Of a stretch of DNA of 64,000 bases, positions 1 to 12,544 are shown piece after piece. Numbering within the stretch: position 1 is the stretch's first letter; each line of letters opens with the position of its first letter. Location: positions 3,534,001 through 3,598,000 of the forward strand of contig CM071589.1 of the NCBI GenBank assembly GCA_036429605.1. The letters run 5' to 3'. The notes beneath the pieces were generated by a model that saw nothing but the letters and a program-made list of their open reading frames with translations, was not told where the DNA came from and did no database searches. A program made the translations under genes and the position numbers. This DNA is from Cladobotryum mycophilum. Its lineage: Eukaryota; Ascomycota; Sordariomycetes; Hypocreales; Hypocreaceae.

Positions 1-216
1 GGCCATCAACTCTCTTCGCTCCAACTCCTCGTCATCCTTTTCGTCCGTTCTCGCCTTGCGCTTAGCAGCTGTGCTTCTCGTGCCCGCCATGAAACCGGAC
101 GACGGTGCAGTCCTTGCCTTCGCGGCCGCTGTGACAATTTTCGTGGTCTTCACGCTAGGCTCAGTGCCCTTGGCCGCGGCCCTGGCGCGGGTGACTCGTT
201 TAGGTGGCGAGTTCAT
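1..216 (-). CDS. Basic nuclear-like protein, N-terminal part only (runs off the window)
   Basis: An open frame of 72 codons starts at the ATG at 216 (reverse strand) and leaves the window at base 1. It begins MNSPPKRVTRARAAAK and is rich in Lys, Arg, Ala, Ser and Thr, with a second basic stretch (TAAKRKARTDEKDDEELERR) that could act as a nuclear localisation signal followed by the start of a charged helix. No stop, intron or known domain is seen in this part. Such basic tails are common at the start of fungal chromatin, kinetochore and spindle proteins, but I do not recognise the family and assign no function. Confidence 0.5.
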   Translation of the reverse strand, partial: MNSPPKRVTRARAAAKGTEPSVKTTKIVTAAAKARTAPSSGFMAGTRSTAAKRKARTDEKDDEELERRELMA

Positions 217-1114
217 GGTGGTGTGTGGTTATTACGCTGTGAGGGTATCCGGTTAGTATAAAAGAAGCAACAAGAGAAAAAAACAAGAGCCAATGTTTAC
301 ATGGCAGAGCGGTGAATTTGATGTGGAAGTCGTGATGGAGCCTAGACGGTTTTGTTGTGTTCACGGGTGTGGGTAACCGTTCAGTCTACGTCGGTTGCTC
401 GGCAACGCCATGACCCACCACAAGCCACTTCACTTAATCAGGAGAACCCGTCAGATCGTTAAACAATACCAGCCAGCTCCACCATGACTCGTGAAAGCAA
501 CAACGAACAAAACAACTTTGCGTGGGCGTTTTTCTCATGTCCAAAAATGCATGTTTTTGTGGCGTCATCAATTGTTTTGTTGATTGATTGCGTAAGAATG
601 CATGGTAACTGGTCAATATTTACATGAAAACAATGGCAGCACTACACACAAAAGGAACTGAAAAGTCAAGTATATATACACAGCAATCAATTCTTTTTAA
701 GACAAACATAACTCAGAGGTTGTTGTCAGATTCCGGGACCAAAGCGCCGTTTGCTGACTCCCATTCCCATGCTGCTCTTTAGTTTTATAAATAACTTTTT
801 TCTTCTTCCAGATACCGCCGTCATTCAAATCAAATCAACATTTTTGCTCTTCAAACGTTCCAATCCAAGTGCTTCGCTGTAGTATGTGGTGCGCAATCAA
901 TCATGAAGTCATAATCATGCATGCATGCGTGGACGATTGCCAGGTGACGGAGACAAGACATGCCTCTCCACACAACATGGCAATTTTAAAAATCAAATGG
1001 TACAAAGAAATAGCGGTCGCGTCAGCTGTCTTGGTGCCATAGATACTTTTTCTTCAAGAGGTTGGTATGGGTTGGTTAAATGACGTCTGAGTAAGAAAAG
1101 AGTGGCCACAGTCG
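217..1114. other. Intergenic region, no gene seen
   Basis: AT-rich spacer between the start of the leftmost partial gene and the 3' end of the caspase-like gene, both read leftward. Short open frames here lack coding character. It should hold the promoter of the leftmost gene and the 3' UTR of the other. Confidence 0.6.
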
Positions 1115-3231
1115 CTACCGGAAGCTCGTCCGGAACGGACCCTCAACTTTGATATCCTTAATTCCTTCGGGCATCATGCGTAGCCATTCATTCCAGCTTT
1201 CAACGTCAATGTTTTCGTCATTGAGCTTGATCAGAAGGTGTAGTTGAGGGTTATTCTCGTATGAAAAGCTGTTTCGGAGGGGGCTGTTCTGTGGGACTGG
1301 GGAGAGAAAGATGGAAGGAAGTCTCGAGTTACCAGACATCATTGTGTGCAGTGGAGCGGGGAAGCTCGTAAGAACTTCCTTTTCAGGAGTCATATCCCGA
1401 ACCATCTTGGGATAAGTGGCAAGTAGTATCGAATGCAACTCTGCGGCGGAGAGGGGGCTTTGACGAGCAGCTCTGGTCCGTAGTTGCTCCGCAAGGATCC
1501 GAGTGAAGACACAGCGATCGAGAGACGTGTAATGCTCATCGGACATGGAGGCCGCAATGAGCTCCAGCACACCTTGTTGTCGCACCATCCTGGAAGATGG
1601 ATAATATGCTGCATCCATAATGATGAGAGTGTCTGCGCATGCCTCCTCGAGAATATGCTGAATTCCGCCCCATCGAATAGTAGAAGCTCTTTCGTGGTCT
1701 CGTGAACTGCATGGTGATGGGTCAGTATAAGAGGTTATGGAAAAGTCCCCCCCCCCCAAAAAAAAAGAAGAAAAAACTCAGCAATAAAAACAATAGCTGA
1801 GAGGGGAGAGAGGCATGATTGCCAGGATAGATATTACCTAGCCAAAACCATCTCCCGATTTCCGTCGAGATAAGTGTGGCCTACGTAGTAGACAATCTTC
1901 AAAACGTCACGCTGATCGCGATCTTCGGCAAAGTCATTAAGCTTTCGCGACAGCCACCTCCATGAGCTTTTGCAGCCCTCTGAAGAGGATGGAATAGTTT
2001 GGATCTGAAACGTATAGTGGTAGTACTTGTCAAAAACCTCAGCCAGCTCCCTGACTGCGCTTTGGACCAGCAGTTGGTCATCGTCGTCTTGCCAAAAGAG
2101 CAAAAGAGCCTGAACCGAATTGTACCGGCCACGGCTGCTGGTTAATAGCATACGAGAGGCGTTGTTTTGTATGTCGTTTTTGAGGGTTTCGATTCCCGGC
2201 AGCGACAGAGACTTTTCGAGCCTCGGGCCTGAAGGCAAGGGCGTACGGATGCGAGCCTCGCTAAGAGGCGGACGGCCAGGCTGATGGTGGCTCGGTGTAG
2301 CATTGTCGATTTCCATTTCCTGGGGGTCATGTGTAAACATCGGCTGGACATTGCTGAGAGTGGCAACGGGGCTTAGAGGCCGGCTGGCAGCAAGCGAGGG
2401 GGCAATATCCTGAATGGTCGGACTGTGTGATCTGTGAAACTTGTTGACGACATCCTCCCATGTCATGCTGTGGTGGCTCGGATGGCACTTCTCAAAATGG
2501 TGACCATGTTAGTCAAGGAAAGAAAAGGAGAAGAAAAAATAAGAAGAAGAAAAAAACGGGGAAAAGGCAACCGATGCAGCAAGACAGTGCCAGCGTTGTT
2601 GTAATGGAAGACTTACAGCAACTCTCCTACGGCGACAGTCGCCGCAGGCACCTAGCTTCCTGATCAAAGCGGCCCGCTCTCTGGATTGCTGGGATAGAGG
2701 GCCGGTACGTCTCCTGCTGGTTCGACGGCTGTTAGAGACGTCGGAGCCATCCTTTAGGGAGAAAATTGACTGGTGCAGGTTAGGGGAGGTATCGGCACTG
2801 TACGATGTGTTGTTGGTCTCTGTGGACGCCAGGGTAGCCGTAGTGGCCTGTGTTGAGATGGAGGAACTGGTGTCCTGACGCAACGGAGGAGAAGCTATGG
2901 GAGCATAGTGGATGGTGGAAGGCGTAGGAGGACCACCTTGATGCCGGGAGTGCATGTCATCGGGCCTTGGTGTATGAATAGGAGTAGGAGCCGAGGCTGG
3001 AGCTGGAACGGGAGACAATGAGAGAGTCCCGACGGGGGCCGGAGCCGGGACCGGGGCCGAGTTCGGGTTCGGGTTCGGAGTCGGAGAAGTCAGGCGAGCG
3101 GACTGGGAATGAATATGGTCATGAACCTGGTCGTGTATATGAGGCCCAACCTGAGACCCAACCTGCGCCGGGCTTTGAACCGGGGCTGGCGCTGGAGGAG
3201 GAGCGTCGATCAGGCTGTGGACGGAGTTCAT
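1115..3231 (-). CDS. Zinc-knuckle / caspase-like (pseudo-C14) protein
   Basis: Three exons on the reverse strand: 3231-2617, 2487-1838 and 1706-1115. They join in frame to 618 codons. An upstream in-frame ATG at 3288 is possible, but MNSVHSLIDAPPP at 3231 looks the more natural start. Residues 1-180 are Pro/Ala/Ser-rich and disordered. A basic motif around residues 190-212 spans intron 1 (RKLGACGDCRRRRVA then CHPSHHSMTWEDVV), with C196, C199, C206 and H210/H211 able to bind zinc. I recall this signature as conserved in filamentous ascomycetes. Residues about 280-480 resemble a peptidase C14 (metacaspase-like) fold: LLFWQDDDD strand, KIVYYVGH with His409, then LIIMDAAYYPSS, where the catalytic Cys of the usual D-x-C is Ala455, followed by a LELIAAS strand. 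I infer a catalytically dead caspase-like protein; its role is unknown. Intron 2 carries a C11A9 tract. Confidence 0.75.
1747..1766. repeat. C11A9 tract inside an intron
   Basis: Eleven C followed by nine A on the plus strand, which is a T-run then G-run on the coding strand of the caspase-like gene. It lies within intron 2 (1837-1707). A longer tract of the same design sits in an intron of the GT90 gene at 11,874-11,904. Confidence 0.9.
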
Positions 3232-3824
3232 GGCTGAGAAGAATGGGAGAATGGATGGATGAATGGCGGACCGGGGCGGGCTGATCAAAATCCCATACTT
3301 GGCGGGGGCGGGGCCGAAGACTTTGAATGCAAGGTGAACTGAGGTGAATCAAGGTGAGAGAGTTGTTTAAAGAGAAAAGATCAGACACAGAGATTCGCGC
3401 GCTAGTGTCGATGGCAACCCTTTGGAGTGATGAAGGGCGAGACGGAAAACAAAGAGGTCCACCACTCGCGAAACAGCCAGATCCAGAAAGAGAGAGAAAG
3501 GAGAAGAAAGAGAAGGAGAAGAAAGAGAAAGAAAGAAAAAAAGTGCTCTTTGGGGGAAAAAGGACCGACCAGCCTCCGCGGGTTTGAGGTTTTGAAACTG
3601 TGCAGCCCACCCAACTACCTGCCTGTGCAGACGGAACGTGGGTGCACACCCGAACTGGCTAGCAAAAGAGCCAAAGGGTGCCTAAGAAAGCTGGAGGATG
3701 AACAGTTCACCGGTTTCGTTTGCGCGCTCGCATAGGTGTGATGTATGTGTGTGCTTTGACGTTTTGGCCTAAAAAAAGGGAGCCTCAGATAGCAAAGGTC
3801 CTAAAGTTTGTGTGAATAAGAGTC

Positions 3825-3872
3825 CGTGTGTGTGCGTGTGTGTGTGAGTGTGTGTGAGTGTGTGTGTGTGCG
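3825..3872. repeat. TG microsatellite
   Basis: Imperfect TG/GTGTGAG tract in the gene-free region upstream of the caspase-like gene. Confidence 0.9.
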
Positions 3873-4145
3873 AGTTGCAATACCTAAGTATGTTATGTAT
3901 GTATATGTATGTTGTGTGTATGTACAAGAGGTAGGCGTAAGGTAAGGTAGACTGCAGACTGTCGTAGGTGTGGGCGGCGGAGGCGGCGCGTGTTTAAAAA
4001 AAAATCGACCCCGCCAAAAAAATTTGGAGAAGAAAAAAAAAGCGAAAAAAGGGACAAAGTTGAGAAGTGAAGCGCCAACGGGAACGCGGGGTCCCTCCTT
4101 GTCCCTGGCACTGGGGTCCTGGGTCCTGGGTCCTGAGTATGTACG

Positions 4146-4167
4146 GATGTATGTATGTATGTATGTA
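4146..4167. repeat. TATG tetranucleotide microsatellite
   Basis: About five perfect ATGT units; a looser set of the same unit lies at about 3,888-3,922. Confidence 0.85.
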
Positions 4168-4802
4168 GCCTGTAGGTGTGTATGCATGTGGATGCGACGT
4201 CTTGTCTCTTGTCTGGCCGGTGCTGCTGCTGGGTTCTGTGTGCCGGGTGTGTGTCAGGTGTGTGCTAGGTGGACAAGCAGACTGACAGACAGAGACAGAC
4301 AGAGACAGCCTGGCAAACAACAAAAAATAAGCCGCAACCACAGAGAGTTCAAGACGTGGCCGGGACTCTATGTAAACGAGTCAATTCAGGTCGCATTAAT
4401 CGTCAGATGTTAATGGACTCAGTGACAGGTTGTCAGAGCCAGCAATGCGCTGTCAGATGGTTGTCGCGCGCTGTTAAATGTCTGTTGATGGTGGTGCTGG
4501 TCGTGGTGCTGGTCGTTGTCGCTGTTCCAAAAGGTTGCAAGGTGGGAGGACTTTCATATGGTTCCCAAAGCGCAAAAAAACGACCGAGGTCAAGGAGGAG
4601 CTCGCTCTCTCGGTCTGGACAGGACTGGACAGCAAGCGAAGGCAGAGGCAGAGACAGAAGCAACAGCCACACACACACACACACAAGCGGAAACAGCAGC
4701 AAACAAAAGGGTAATTCCTTTGGTAGGTGCTGCGGCTAACTACCTGGTATTTAACATCCCTGCAAATAAGCTACGTAGCCAAGCCCCAGCGAGTGTCCAG
4801 TG

Positions 4803-4827
4803 GAATGGCATGGCATGGCATGGCATG
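4803..4827. repeat. TGGCA pentanucleotide repeat
   Basis: Four to five tandem copies of a GGCAT unit in non-coding DNA. Confidence 0.8.
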
Positions 4828-7800
4828 CATCCCTAAGACTGACTTGATGGAGGTCGCCGGGTTTGCTCGGGATCTAGGATGAGGCCAGTTTTGTTGGCCA
4901 GGCACGGAAAACCAAACCCGTTAGAGCACAAAGCCAAGGTGACCGGCAGCCCACTAGTAGGTCGGAGATGTGTTTTAGTAGCCTCTAGATTGTGGCACGC
5001 GGCGGCAAGACGGGACGGGAGTGAGTCCAGCAAGAAAAAGGATAGGAGAAGTCGAGAGTTGTGAGTTGTGAGTTGTGAGAGGAGCCGAAGGAGGTAAATG
5101 AAAGGGAAGGGAAAAAAAGGGAAAATGTTTGTTTGTTTGCTTGCTTGTTTGTTTGTTTCTCTCGGGTCAGATGCGTGACTCTCGACATCAGCAGAGCTCA
5201 GATAATAAAAAATGAGACGAAAGAGGAAGTTGGATTACTGATTAGAGACTCTAGTTTTTGAGAAATGAGGAAAAAAAACTCTCGGCTGTGAGAGAGAAGA
5301 GACAGCCTCTACCATGGCTTGGTAGGGATGAAGAGGTAGAGAAACAGGTGGGAAAAGGAGAAAGATTGGCACGACTAGATATCTGCTAGTAATTACTACC
5401 TACGTACCTAGTAGTAGTACTGAGCTCTGCACCTGCTTAGATTAAACAAGCCCATCCCACCGAAGCTACACGTACCATGGTAGTAGATATGAGCAAATGG
5501 ATGGGACGATGTGTAGTAAGTAATAAGTTGGTTGACCAAATAGAAAATAGCCTTATAGCCGGGTGCTACCAAAGTCCCCAAGGTTGTCCTACCAGGTACC
5601 CTCCTAAAGGGGCCTAAACGACCTCCAGGGCTGGCTGCCTACATACAATCAATGCACATGTAAGCGAGAATCTGGGGGAGGTGACAGGGCAAGGAAAGGA
5701 AACACAAGAAATGCAGCGAGATGCAGCGAGGGCAGTAAAATGACGGAATGCCAAGCCTTCTACAGAGCGCTACCGGGAGCCAATCACTTTATCAAAATGT
5801 GCGTGCATTTTGGTGTTTTAATCTGGTGATGGGTAGTAAGTAGGTTAGTACCTCTGCCCACACACACCTCAGAAACGACCAAATGATAGGCAAGTAGGTA
5901 CCCGGTATGCAATAATGACAATCAATCAATCACAATCAATCAAAAGAAAAGAAAAGAAAATGAAAGAAAAACTTACATCCGTACGGCGAATCACAAGTCG
6001 GGGTAGTATCCGACGACTTGATTAGATTCTTACGCGCGGGGGCTCCTAGTCGTCGTGATAGTCTGCCGAGTTGAAAATATCGTGCCCCCCTCCAATAATC
6101 CGATTCACATATAGGCTCCCGATCGTGATGATAACTTAAAGTCCTGCGGAGTACAAAGGATGATGAACGAAAAAAAAAGAAAAGAAAGCCAGCAGTGCGG
6201 CTGTCCTCAGATCCCGAGACGGCGGGAGAGACAAGCAGGCCACATCCATGAAATAAGCGCAACGTGGATCCATCCGCTGGCTCCCATCATGGCCTTTGAT
6301 TTGGTGTGCTAACTCGAACGCTCTGCTCACCGCGCGCGGCGAATGCAGCCACAAAACCTCACCGATACCTGCATCTCGGGTAGGCCGAACGGTGGTTGAC
6401 TTGATTGGGACGATTTTGGTTCTTCATTCATTGCTGCGACCCTCTAAAACCCTTTGCGAGCTTCCTCTTCGAAACCACCTGAACAGAGAACCGGAAATTA
6501 CCTAATGCAGAGAATATATTTGCTTGCACACACTCTCCCCTATGCCTGGTAGCATGATCCGATGTCCCCCCTCCCCTGCGTGATAGATACTATTTAGTCG
6601 CCAACGTTTGACCATTCTAGGTAGTATCAAGTCGAAAAAAGAACACAGTACCTATTAAACTCGTAGTCGTGTTTAAAGTTTTCGCCGTCTTGTTCTTTCC
6701 CGATGAAATGACACTTTCCGCTCGATGACTATTAGATGCAACTGCCACCGTCATCGACCAGTAAAAGTATATGGAAGCTAGAGCAGCTCTTTCCTTCCTT
6801 CCTCGGCTGACGTTGGCAATGGAGCAATGGTGGCCCTTTCGGTCAACCCACCAAGACGACCATTCAACTCTCTCACTCTCTCTTCTCCCATTATCATCAT
6901 TGTTCAACAACTTACCAAAGAACAACATGGCCACCTGGTAGATGAAGGATTTACTTGGTCTCTCTCTCTCTTGCTATTTTATGTTCCTATTTATTACCAT
7001 TGTTGTTTATAATTTCTCTCCTTACTCATAATTCCTGGGCTGTTGCACTTACCGAGTACCCACGTGCTTACCTACGACACCGTGCTCTACTCTACCGAAA
7101 CAAGACACAGCACACGGGACAGAGAAACAGGTGCTAATGCACAAAGAGTCCAGAACGTCCCCTTTTCTTCCTATTTTACTCCTCATATGGATCCTTTGAG
7201 TCAACTGTGGTCTCCTTGTCTCTACGCGCCGAGCTGGTACCTACTACAAGGAATCATCCCTTCACCTCAGCCCATTGTCCGCACTGCAGTCCACACTTTA
7301 TAATCGTCATCATGGGTCTGGAGCGAGATCCGACCACACCCTGTCAAGTGCCAAGATCTTTATGTGTATGTGTTTTCCAGGTATTTGATATTTCTACCCT
7401 TCGTCCCCTTTGCCGTTTTCAATTTCCTTTTTTCTCCTCAAATGGAACTTTTTTCCTCCCCTTCTCACACTTTAGGCTCCATTGCGCCGGCTTGAGTCGG
7501 GTATTCCAAACCCCCCAAACCACCCCCACCCTGGTCTCTTCGTGAAGCCCAGCAACGTTACCTACGGTGCTAAAACCCTCACCTAGACTTTACCTGCAAC
7601 AACCACTTCCACTCCGGCATCGTGATGCAATTTCAAATTACGATAGCCCAGCTGACACACCCACGCTTTATAGCAAACAATATAAATATGGATATCGGTC
7701 TCAGCAAGCATCATCTTTCGATTCTCCACTCCACCAACATACGTACTATGAGAACCATGGTATTGCAACGCAACGAAAAGCCTACAATCACAGCCGCAAA

Positions 7801-8890
7801 CAGACATACATACTATACGCCTTTACAGCTCAAGCTCAGGGTGCGAGTGAATAAGTAACGGAGGCGTCCTCACGAATTTGCCCGAGCACCTGACCGGCGG
7901 CCCGGCTCGCTGTCAACCCGCCCACACCACCATGTTCTCGCTCTCCAAAAACGCCATGCAAATCTGCGTTACAATCTGAGACCCAAAAACCTGAACCCCC
8001 TTTGGTCCCCCTCCTCCACTCACACCAAAAAGAAGAAAAAAAATCCTTGAGAGAGCAGAACTTCTCCCCCGCGAAATGATGCCCGAGCATATGTCGTGCA
8101 CCAGCGCCAGCACTATCCTTCTGTCCATCCATCCACTCACACCCCTCCTATGATGTAAGGTGTCGCATCAAGCACGGCACCACACACACACACCCTCTCC
8201 TCATTGTTCACGTCGTTTTTTAATATTTTTTTATCTCTCAGCTAACCTTCTAACCGAGCTGTTGAGCGTGAAGTTGCGCTTAGAGCTGAAGCCCTTTGGC
8301 CCACTAACTTCTGACCATGCCACCGCCGCCTCACGCCGAGGTTCACCGACCTCCGTTTTCCCTGAGAGCTTGTGACAATCCATGATACATGATACGGGCC
8401 TCTTTCCTTATTCCGGCGAATGCTACATACTCCTCATTTCACGTAAATGAACAGACCCTCAACAACTTTTTCGTGGCCGCTATTCCAAAAACCATGTCGC
8501 CTGCATACCTTGGTTTCCCTTGCTGCAGGTGATTTCCCACTCCCCCTTCGTGACATGCACGTGGCGACCCAATCTTGACTTGACTTGCCTTCCCGTCGCA
8601 TCTTTTTGTACATGGCATGCCAGGCATATGTCATTCATCCCCACGCGAAACCCACAACCCATAATATAATGTACTGCCCTATGTCCTATCATACATGGTA
8701 CCCAACCAACATCCTGTCACACATTGCATACATATACACCCGCTGCCCAATCCCCATATGGATCATTCATCCTGGCAGGGTATCTTTTTACTACACACCA
8801 GGATGGCCCCCTCATTCCCTCTCTCCCTAAAACCCAACAAACAATTGTTCGCCCAAAAAATCACACCAGCATCCAATCCTCGCCCTTTAA

Positions 8891-11800
8891 TTACCCTGCG
8901 GCTTGCTGTCGGGTCCACCCATCATTCTGGAACCCTCCTTTGTCATCCTTCCGGAACCCAATCTCGTTTCTCAGATCGTTGATTAGTCTCCCCCATTCCA
9001 GCAACAGGCGGAATACGTAGATCTCCATGTCCTTCTCCCCGAGGGCCTTTGCTGCCCACTTTTGCCCTTGCTGTGCGATCCACTCCGCGTCCTGCGTAGT
9101 GCCCGGCATAGAGGTCTCTCTACCATTCACCTTGGGTTTATTCTCCGTTCCGGTAAAATAGGTGAGCGTGGTGTGTAAGCCTTGATACCTCGGGTCAATG
9201 GGCACAAAGTGAAGCCATGGCATGAGGCGATCGGTAGACCACGTCCTAAAGATGGTTGATACAAACGGAACGCTGTTTGAGCGAATGGTTCGCATCAGCT
9301 CTGGCGGCGGGCCATCGTCTTCATCTAATAGCAGGACGTAGCGGTACTCGAGTGGCTCGGTCACGTCCTCACCCTTGCCGTACGCCCTTTCGACCACTTC
9401 GCAGTTGGTCCCCAGACAGGCCGCGTAACTGCTAACACCTAGGCTAAACGGCGCGATGCCATTGGCCTCTGCAGCCTTCACCCTCTCGTAGCCAAACTTT
9501 TCCTCGTTGCCCGGGATGGGCAAGATCATGGTTACCTCGTCGTGTGGGTATGGTGTGTTGGCCATATGGAGAAGCCGATATTTGTGGCTTCCCCGGAGCG
9601 CCTGGTTCGTAATGGCGTGCTCCCCCACACTGCCCCTCCAGACCAGGCTGTCGTATCTCCTGGTAAACTGCCACTTGATGTCCGGCTGCTCCAGTCTAGA
9701 CCTGGGAAAGGGTATGACAATGTCCTTGAATTCATCCGTCTTGGAGGCTCCAAAGAGCGGGACCAGCTGGCGAATGGGTGGCCGGCGAGGGTCTGTAAGC
9801 GAGAGCCCGTGCAGCAGTCTTAGGTCGGGTTGAGAGCAAACATCGAGGGACTGCTGCCACTTGGTCACGAGCTGGCCTAGCGAGTGGGCCTGCACGCACG
9901 CGGAGCAAAATTCCATAAAGTTCCAATGAGGCCTGGTCCTGGTCCGCGATAGAGGCGAGCATGCCTCGACCTGCATTTGTCGAAAATCGCTCGCCCAGGT
10001 AAGCTCCCAAGCTGATGTTGTGCTTGACTCGCTCGCTGGGCTCTCCTCGGCCGGGATTGGCTCTGTGGAATTGCCTGTTTCGTCCAGTGAGCGGCGAGAG
10101 AGCACGTCGGCCATGGAGCTTATGGCCGCCGCTCTGCTTTTTGCGTTTGCCTCTTCCCATGTTGGCAATACGCGGGGTGTTGGGCTGAGGTTAATGGGCA
10201 GAACCATGTCTGGCAGATGTTTGGAAAACTTTTCAATCATTTTAACAAGCTCAGTAACATCCTTATTGTCACCCTCATCGCCTGCGCCTTTCCAAGTAAC
10301 TTGTCCATCTTTGATGGTTATGCTTGCGATACCCGCTGTAGCTGCCATCTCGTCGGCTCTCTTGCGCAGGCTAGACGGGGACGCAGCCCAGAACGGATCA
10401 AGATCCCTGTCAATTTGTAGGAAATCGTCGATGACAGCCGAACCCTCTGCATACTTGTACCACTCCCCAAAGTTGGGCGGGGGCACCCTCCCCCATGACG
10501 TTCTTGGTAGATGCCAACAGCTGCAGAGATCGACTGACTCGTGCTCGTAATTGACAACCACCGGTCGTGCTCAACGTGAGCGGAATAGACAAAGTCGCTG
10601 AGGGGGTGTCGTACGTACATGTCTGGCCGTTTTAGGAATGTGAGAATCGTAGCGCCCAGCAGGAGAGCTAAAAGAAGAATAGCCAAGATGATTCGCTTGA
10701 CAAAGACGATGGAACGCAGATCGTATAGATAGGTAAATAGAATAGTGCCAAAGGCGATGATCCACAACGGACCCAAGGCATTGAGTCGTGAGAGGTGAAG
10801 CCAGTCACCCATGTGAAAAATGTTGTCGCACGAGCTCCAGATGCCAACCAAGAAAGTAAGGATGCTGACTGGCGTAATGGCCGATGTCTCGCAGATCCAA
10901 AAGGCGAGCGATATTAAGAGCGCCGCGAAGGCAAAACTATCGACTACGACATCAAAGCCGTACAGCGAGCCAAAGGAGACGTTGACTCTGCGGAAGCCAT
11001 TTAATGCAGTGTTACCCAGATAGAGAAACGACACTGATGCGGCGGAGAGGAGGAGAACGGTGCCCACGATTCGAATTCGTTGCTTTGTTGTTCTTGCCCA
11101 CGCTAACAACCGCCATATCAGAATAAGAATGGCGGCATCAAGGATGAGACCGATAAACTGCAGGGTGACGGTCACGAGACGGCTGTCGATGAGATTAAAG
11201 CATAGGTAACCCGATCTCCGCCCCTGAGAGACGGAGAAGAACGTCCCCAGGGAGAAGATGAAGGCGCTGAGGACCGAGTTGAACATGATGACCCGCGGTC
11301 CGCTGAACCAGTCGTATATGTCATCGAATACGCTGCGCCACGGGTCGTCATCGTCCGTAGATGCCGGGAAGCCCCATTTTCGACGGGTGACGAAGATTTG
11401 ATATCCCAAGAGCAATAGACAGAGAAACGACTTTTACATTGTTAGAAAAAGGGGCGAACACTTCAGTGACGTCATGTAGTAAATGGAGCCCCGGAAAGCT
11501 TACCTCGATGCCTGGCGTTGAGCATTGCTGCTGGTAATTGACCCGGTGGAAGACCTCTAGTCGAACGACGATGATGAGTATCAGCACCGGGAGGGACCAC
11601 TTCTTGGGGCGGCCGGGGAGGTGAGCGCCCGTGCCCTGCGAGAACTCGGCCTCGATTCCGTCGCTCGACGACAGGACCGGCGCATCCGGGTCCTGGCTGG
11701 GGAGTTTGGTGAATCGGCCATCTGCGCCGGGGACGAACTTTGCTAGGGCGCTGACGGCGTAGCAGATGCAGCCTGAGAGCAGCAGGACCAGTAGTGATGA

Positions 11801-12089
11801 AAGTCGTGGTCGTTCTGAGGATTGTCATGTTAGCGGTGTGTTGTGTGTGTGAGTGTCATTGAGAAGTGTAACACCCCCCCCCCCCCCCCCAAAAAAAAAA
11901 AAAAGTCTAATCATGAACTTACCAGTTAAAGAATGCCGCTCTAAAGAATGTGAGATATACACAAAGGATAGAATAGTACTGGAACAAAAAACAGAGAGAT
12001 CAGCAAACAAAAGTCGCCAGGCAATTGAGCTTGGGAATATAACAAACGTACCAGAGAGCCGAGACATGCACGGCCGGTAGTCGAGCCAT
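8891..12089 (-). CDS. Polytopic glycosyltransferase family 90 (CAP10-like) protein, one apparent frameshift
   Basis: Four exons on the reverse strand: 12089-12052, 11978-11923, 11814-11504 and 11430-8891. They encode about 980 residues if one base is added in the C5 run (plus strand) at 10490-10494. Before that point the frame reads IYQERHG; after it, a different frame reads RVPPPNFGEWYKYA, and together they give the continuous family sequence. The first 400 residues carry roughly ten hydrophobic helices. The C-terminal half has the CAP10/GT90 signature: YDSLVWRGS, then LLLDEDDGPPPELM, SNSVPFVSTIF, and PWLHFVPIDPRYQGLHTTL. GT90 members such as Cryptococcus Cap10/Cxt1 transfer xylose or related sugars in the secretory pathway; donor and acceptor here are unknown. 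The break sits in a homopolymer, so I suspect a sequence error rather than a pseudogene. Confidence 0.8.
11874..11904. repeat. C17A14 tract inside an intron
   Basis: Seventeen C then fourteen A on the plus strand, in the 108-bp intron 2 of the GT90 gene (11922-11815). Same design as the tract at 1747-1766. Confidence 0.9.
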
Positions 12090-12544
12090 GGCTCACTTTT
12101 TTTAAGTTATAGACAATTGAGTTTTGATTTCCTCATAGATAATACTCAACGCAACAAGGGGAAGAAATCGTTAAGCCATTATTATGACACTCGAAGGGAA
12201 TGAAGATGAAAAAAAAAAGGTATAATCAGAAAAAAGAGTCTTACAATTTTTGCCCCCTTCTTCTTGTCTGGTATAGATAATCTTTTTTTGGAGAGGCTAT
12301 GCAAGATGAGCCCTGGGCTGGGGGAGTTGGGTATGCCGGGATTCAGGGGCACAAGAGCACAGAGAGCAGAAGAGAAAGGAACCCACCCTAGAACCCCCCC
12401 TCGTATAGGGTGATTACCTAAGAAAATCAAGCTATGTAACCTTAACACGACCCCCTTGGATTGTCCAACCGCGCGGAAGCGAAACGAATCCACTTTCTAA
12501 TTGCTTTGATTCATATCAATGCGTCAATCATCATCATCATCGTC
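12090..12544. promoter_or_regulatory. Shared bidirectional promoter of the GT90 gene and pfa4
   Basis: A 455-bp gap between two divergent start codons (12089 leftward, 12545 rightward). No open frame of interest. It must contain both promoters and 5' leaders; no specific site could be assigned. Just upstream of the pfa4 ATG is a short ATC repeat. Confidence 0.6.

Larger units (their letters stand above)
3232..8890. other. 5.7-kb gene-free region with simple repeats and purine/pyrimidine strand bias
   Basis: No open frame here has coding character or recognisable similarity. The left part (about 3,300-6,200) is purine-rich on the plus strand, as expected for the leader and promoter of the leftward caspase-like gene, and holds TG, TATG, CA and TGGCA microsatellites. 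From about 6,830 to 8,880 the plus strand instead becomes C+T-rich. The right end must contain the 3' UTR of the GT90 gene. Long regulatory leaders or a non-coding transcript are possible but nothing in the sequence proves one. Confidence 0.6.

Noticed and set aside
3970..4739. Overlapping plus-strand frames with Gly-, Lys- and His/Thr-rich stretches
   Set aside because: They are produced by microsatellites and A-runs; no conserved sequence.
5936..6262. A 108-codon leftward frame ending in a donor-like gtaagt
   Set aside because: Low complexity, no partner exon with coding character; at most part of a long leader.
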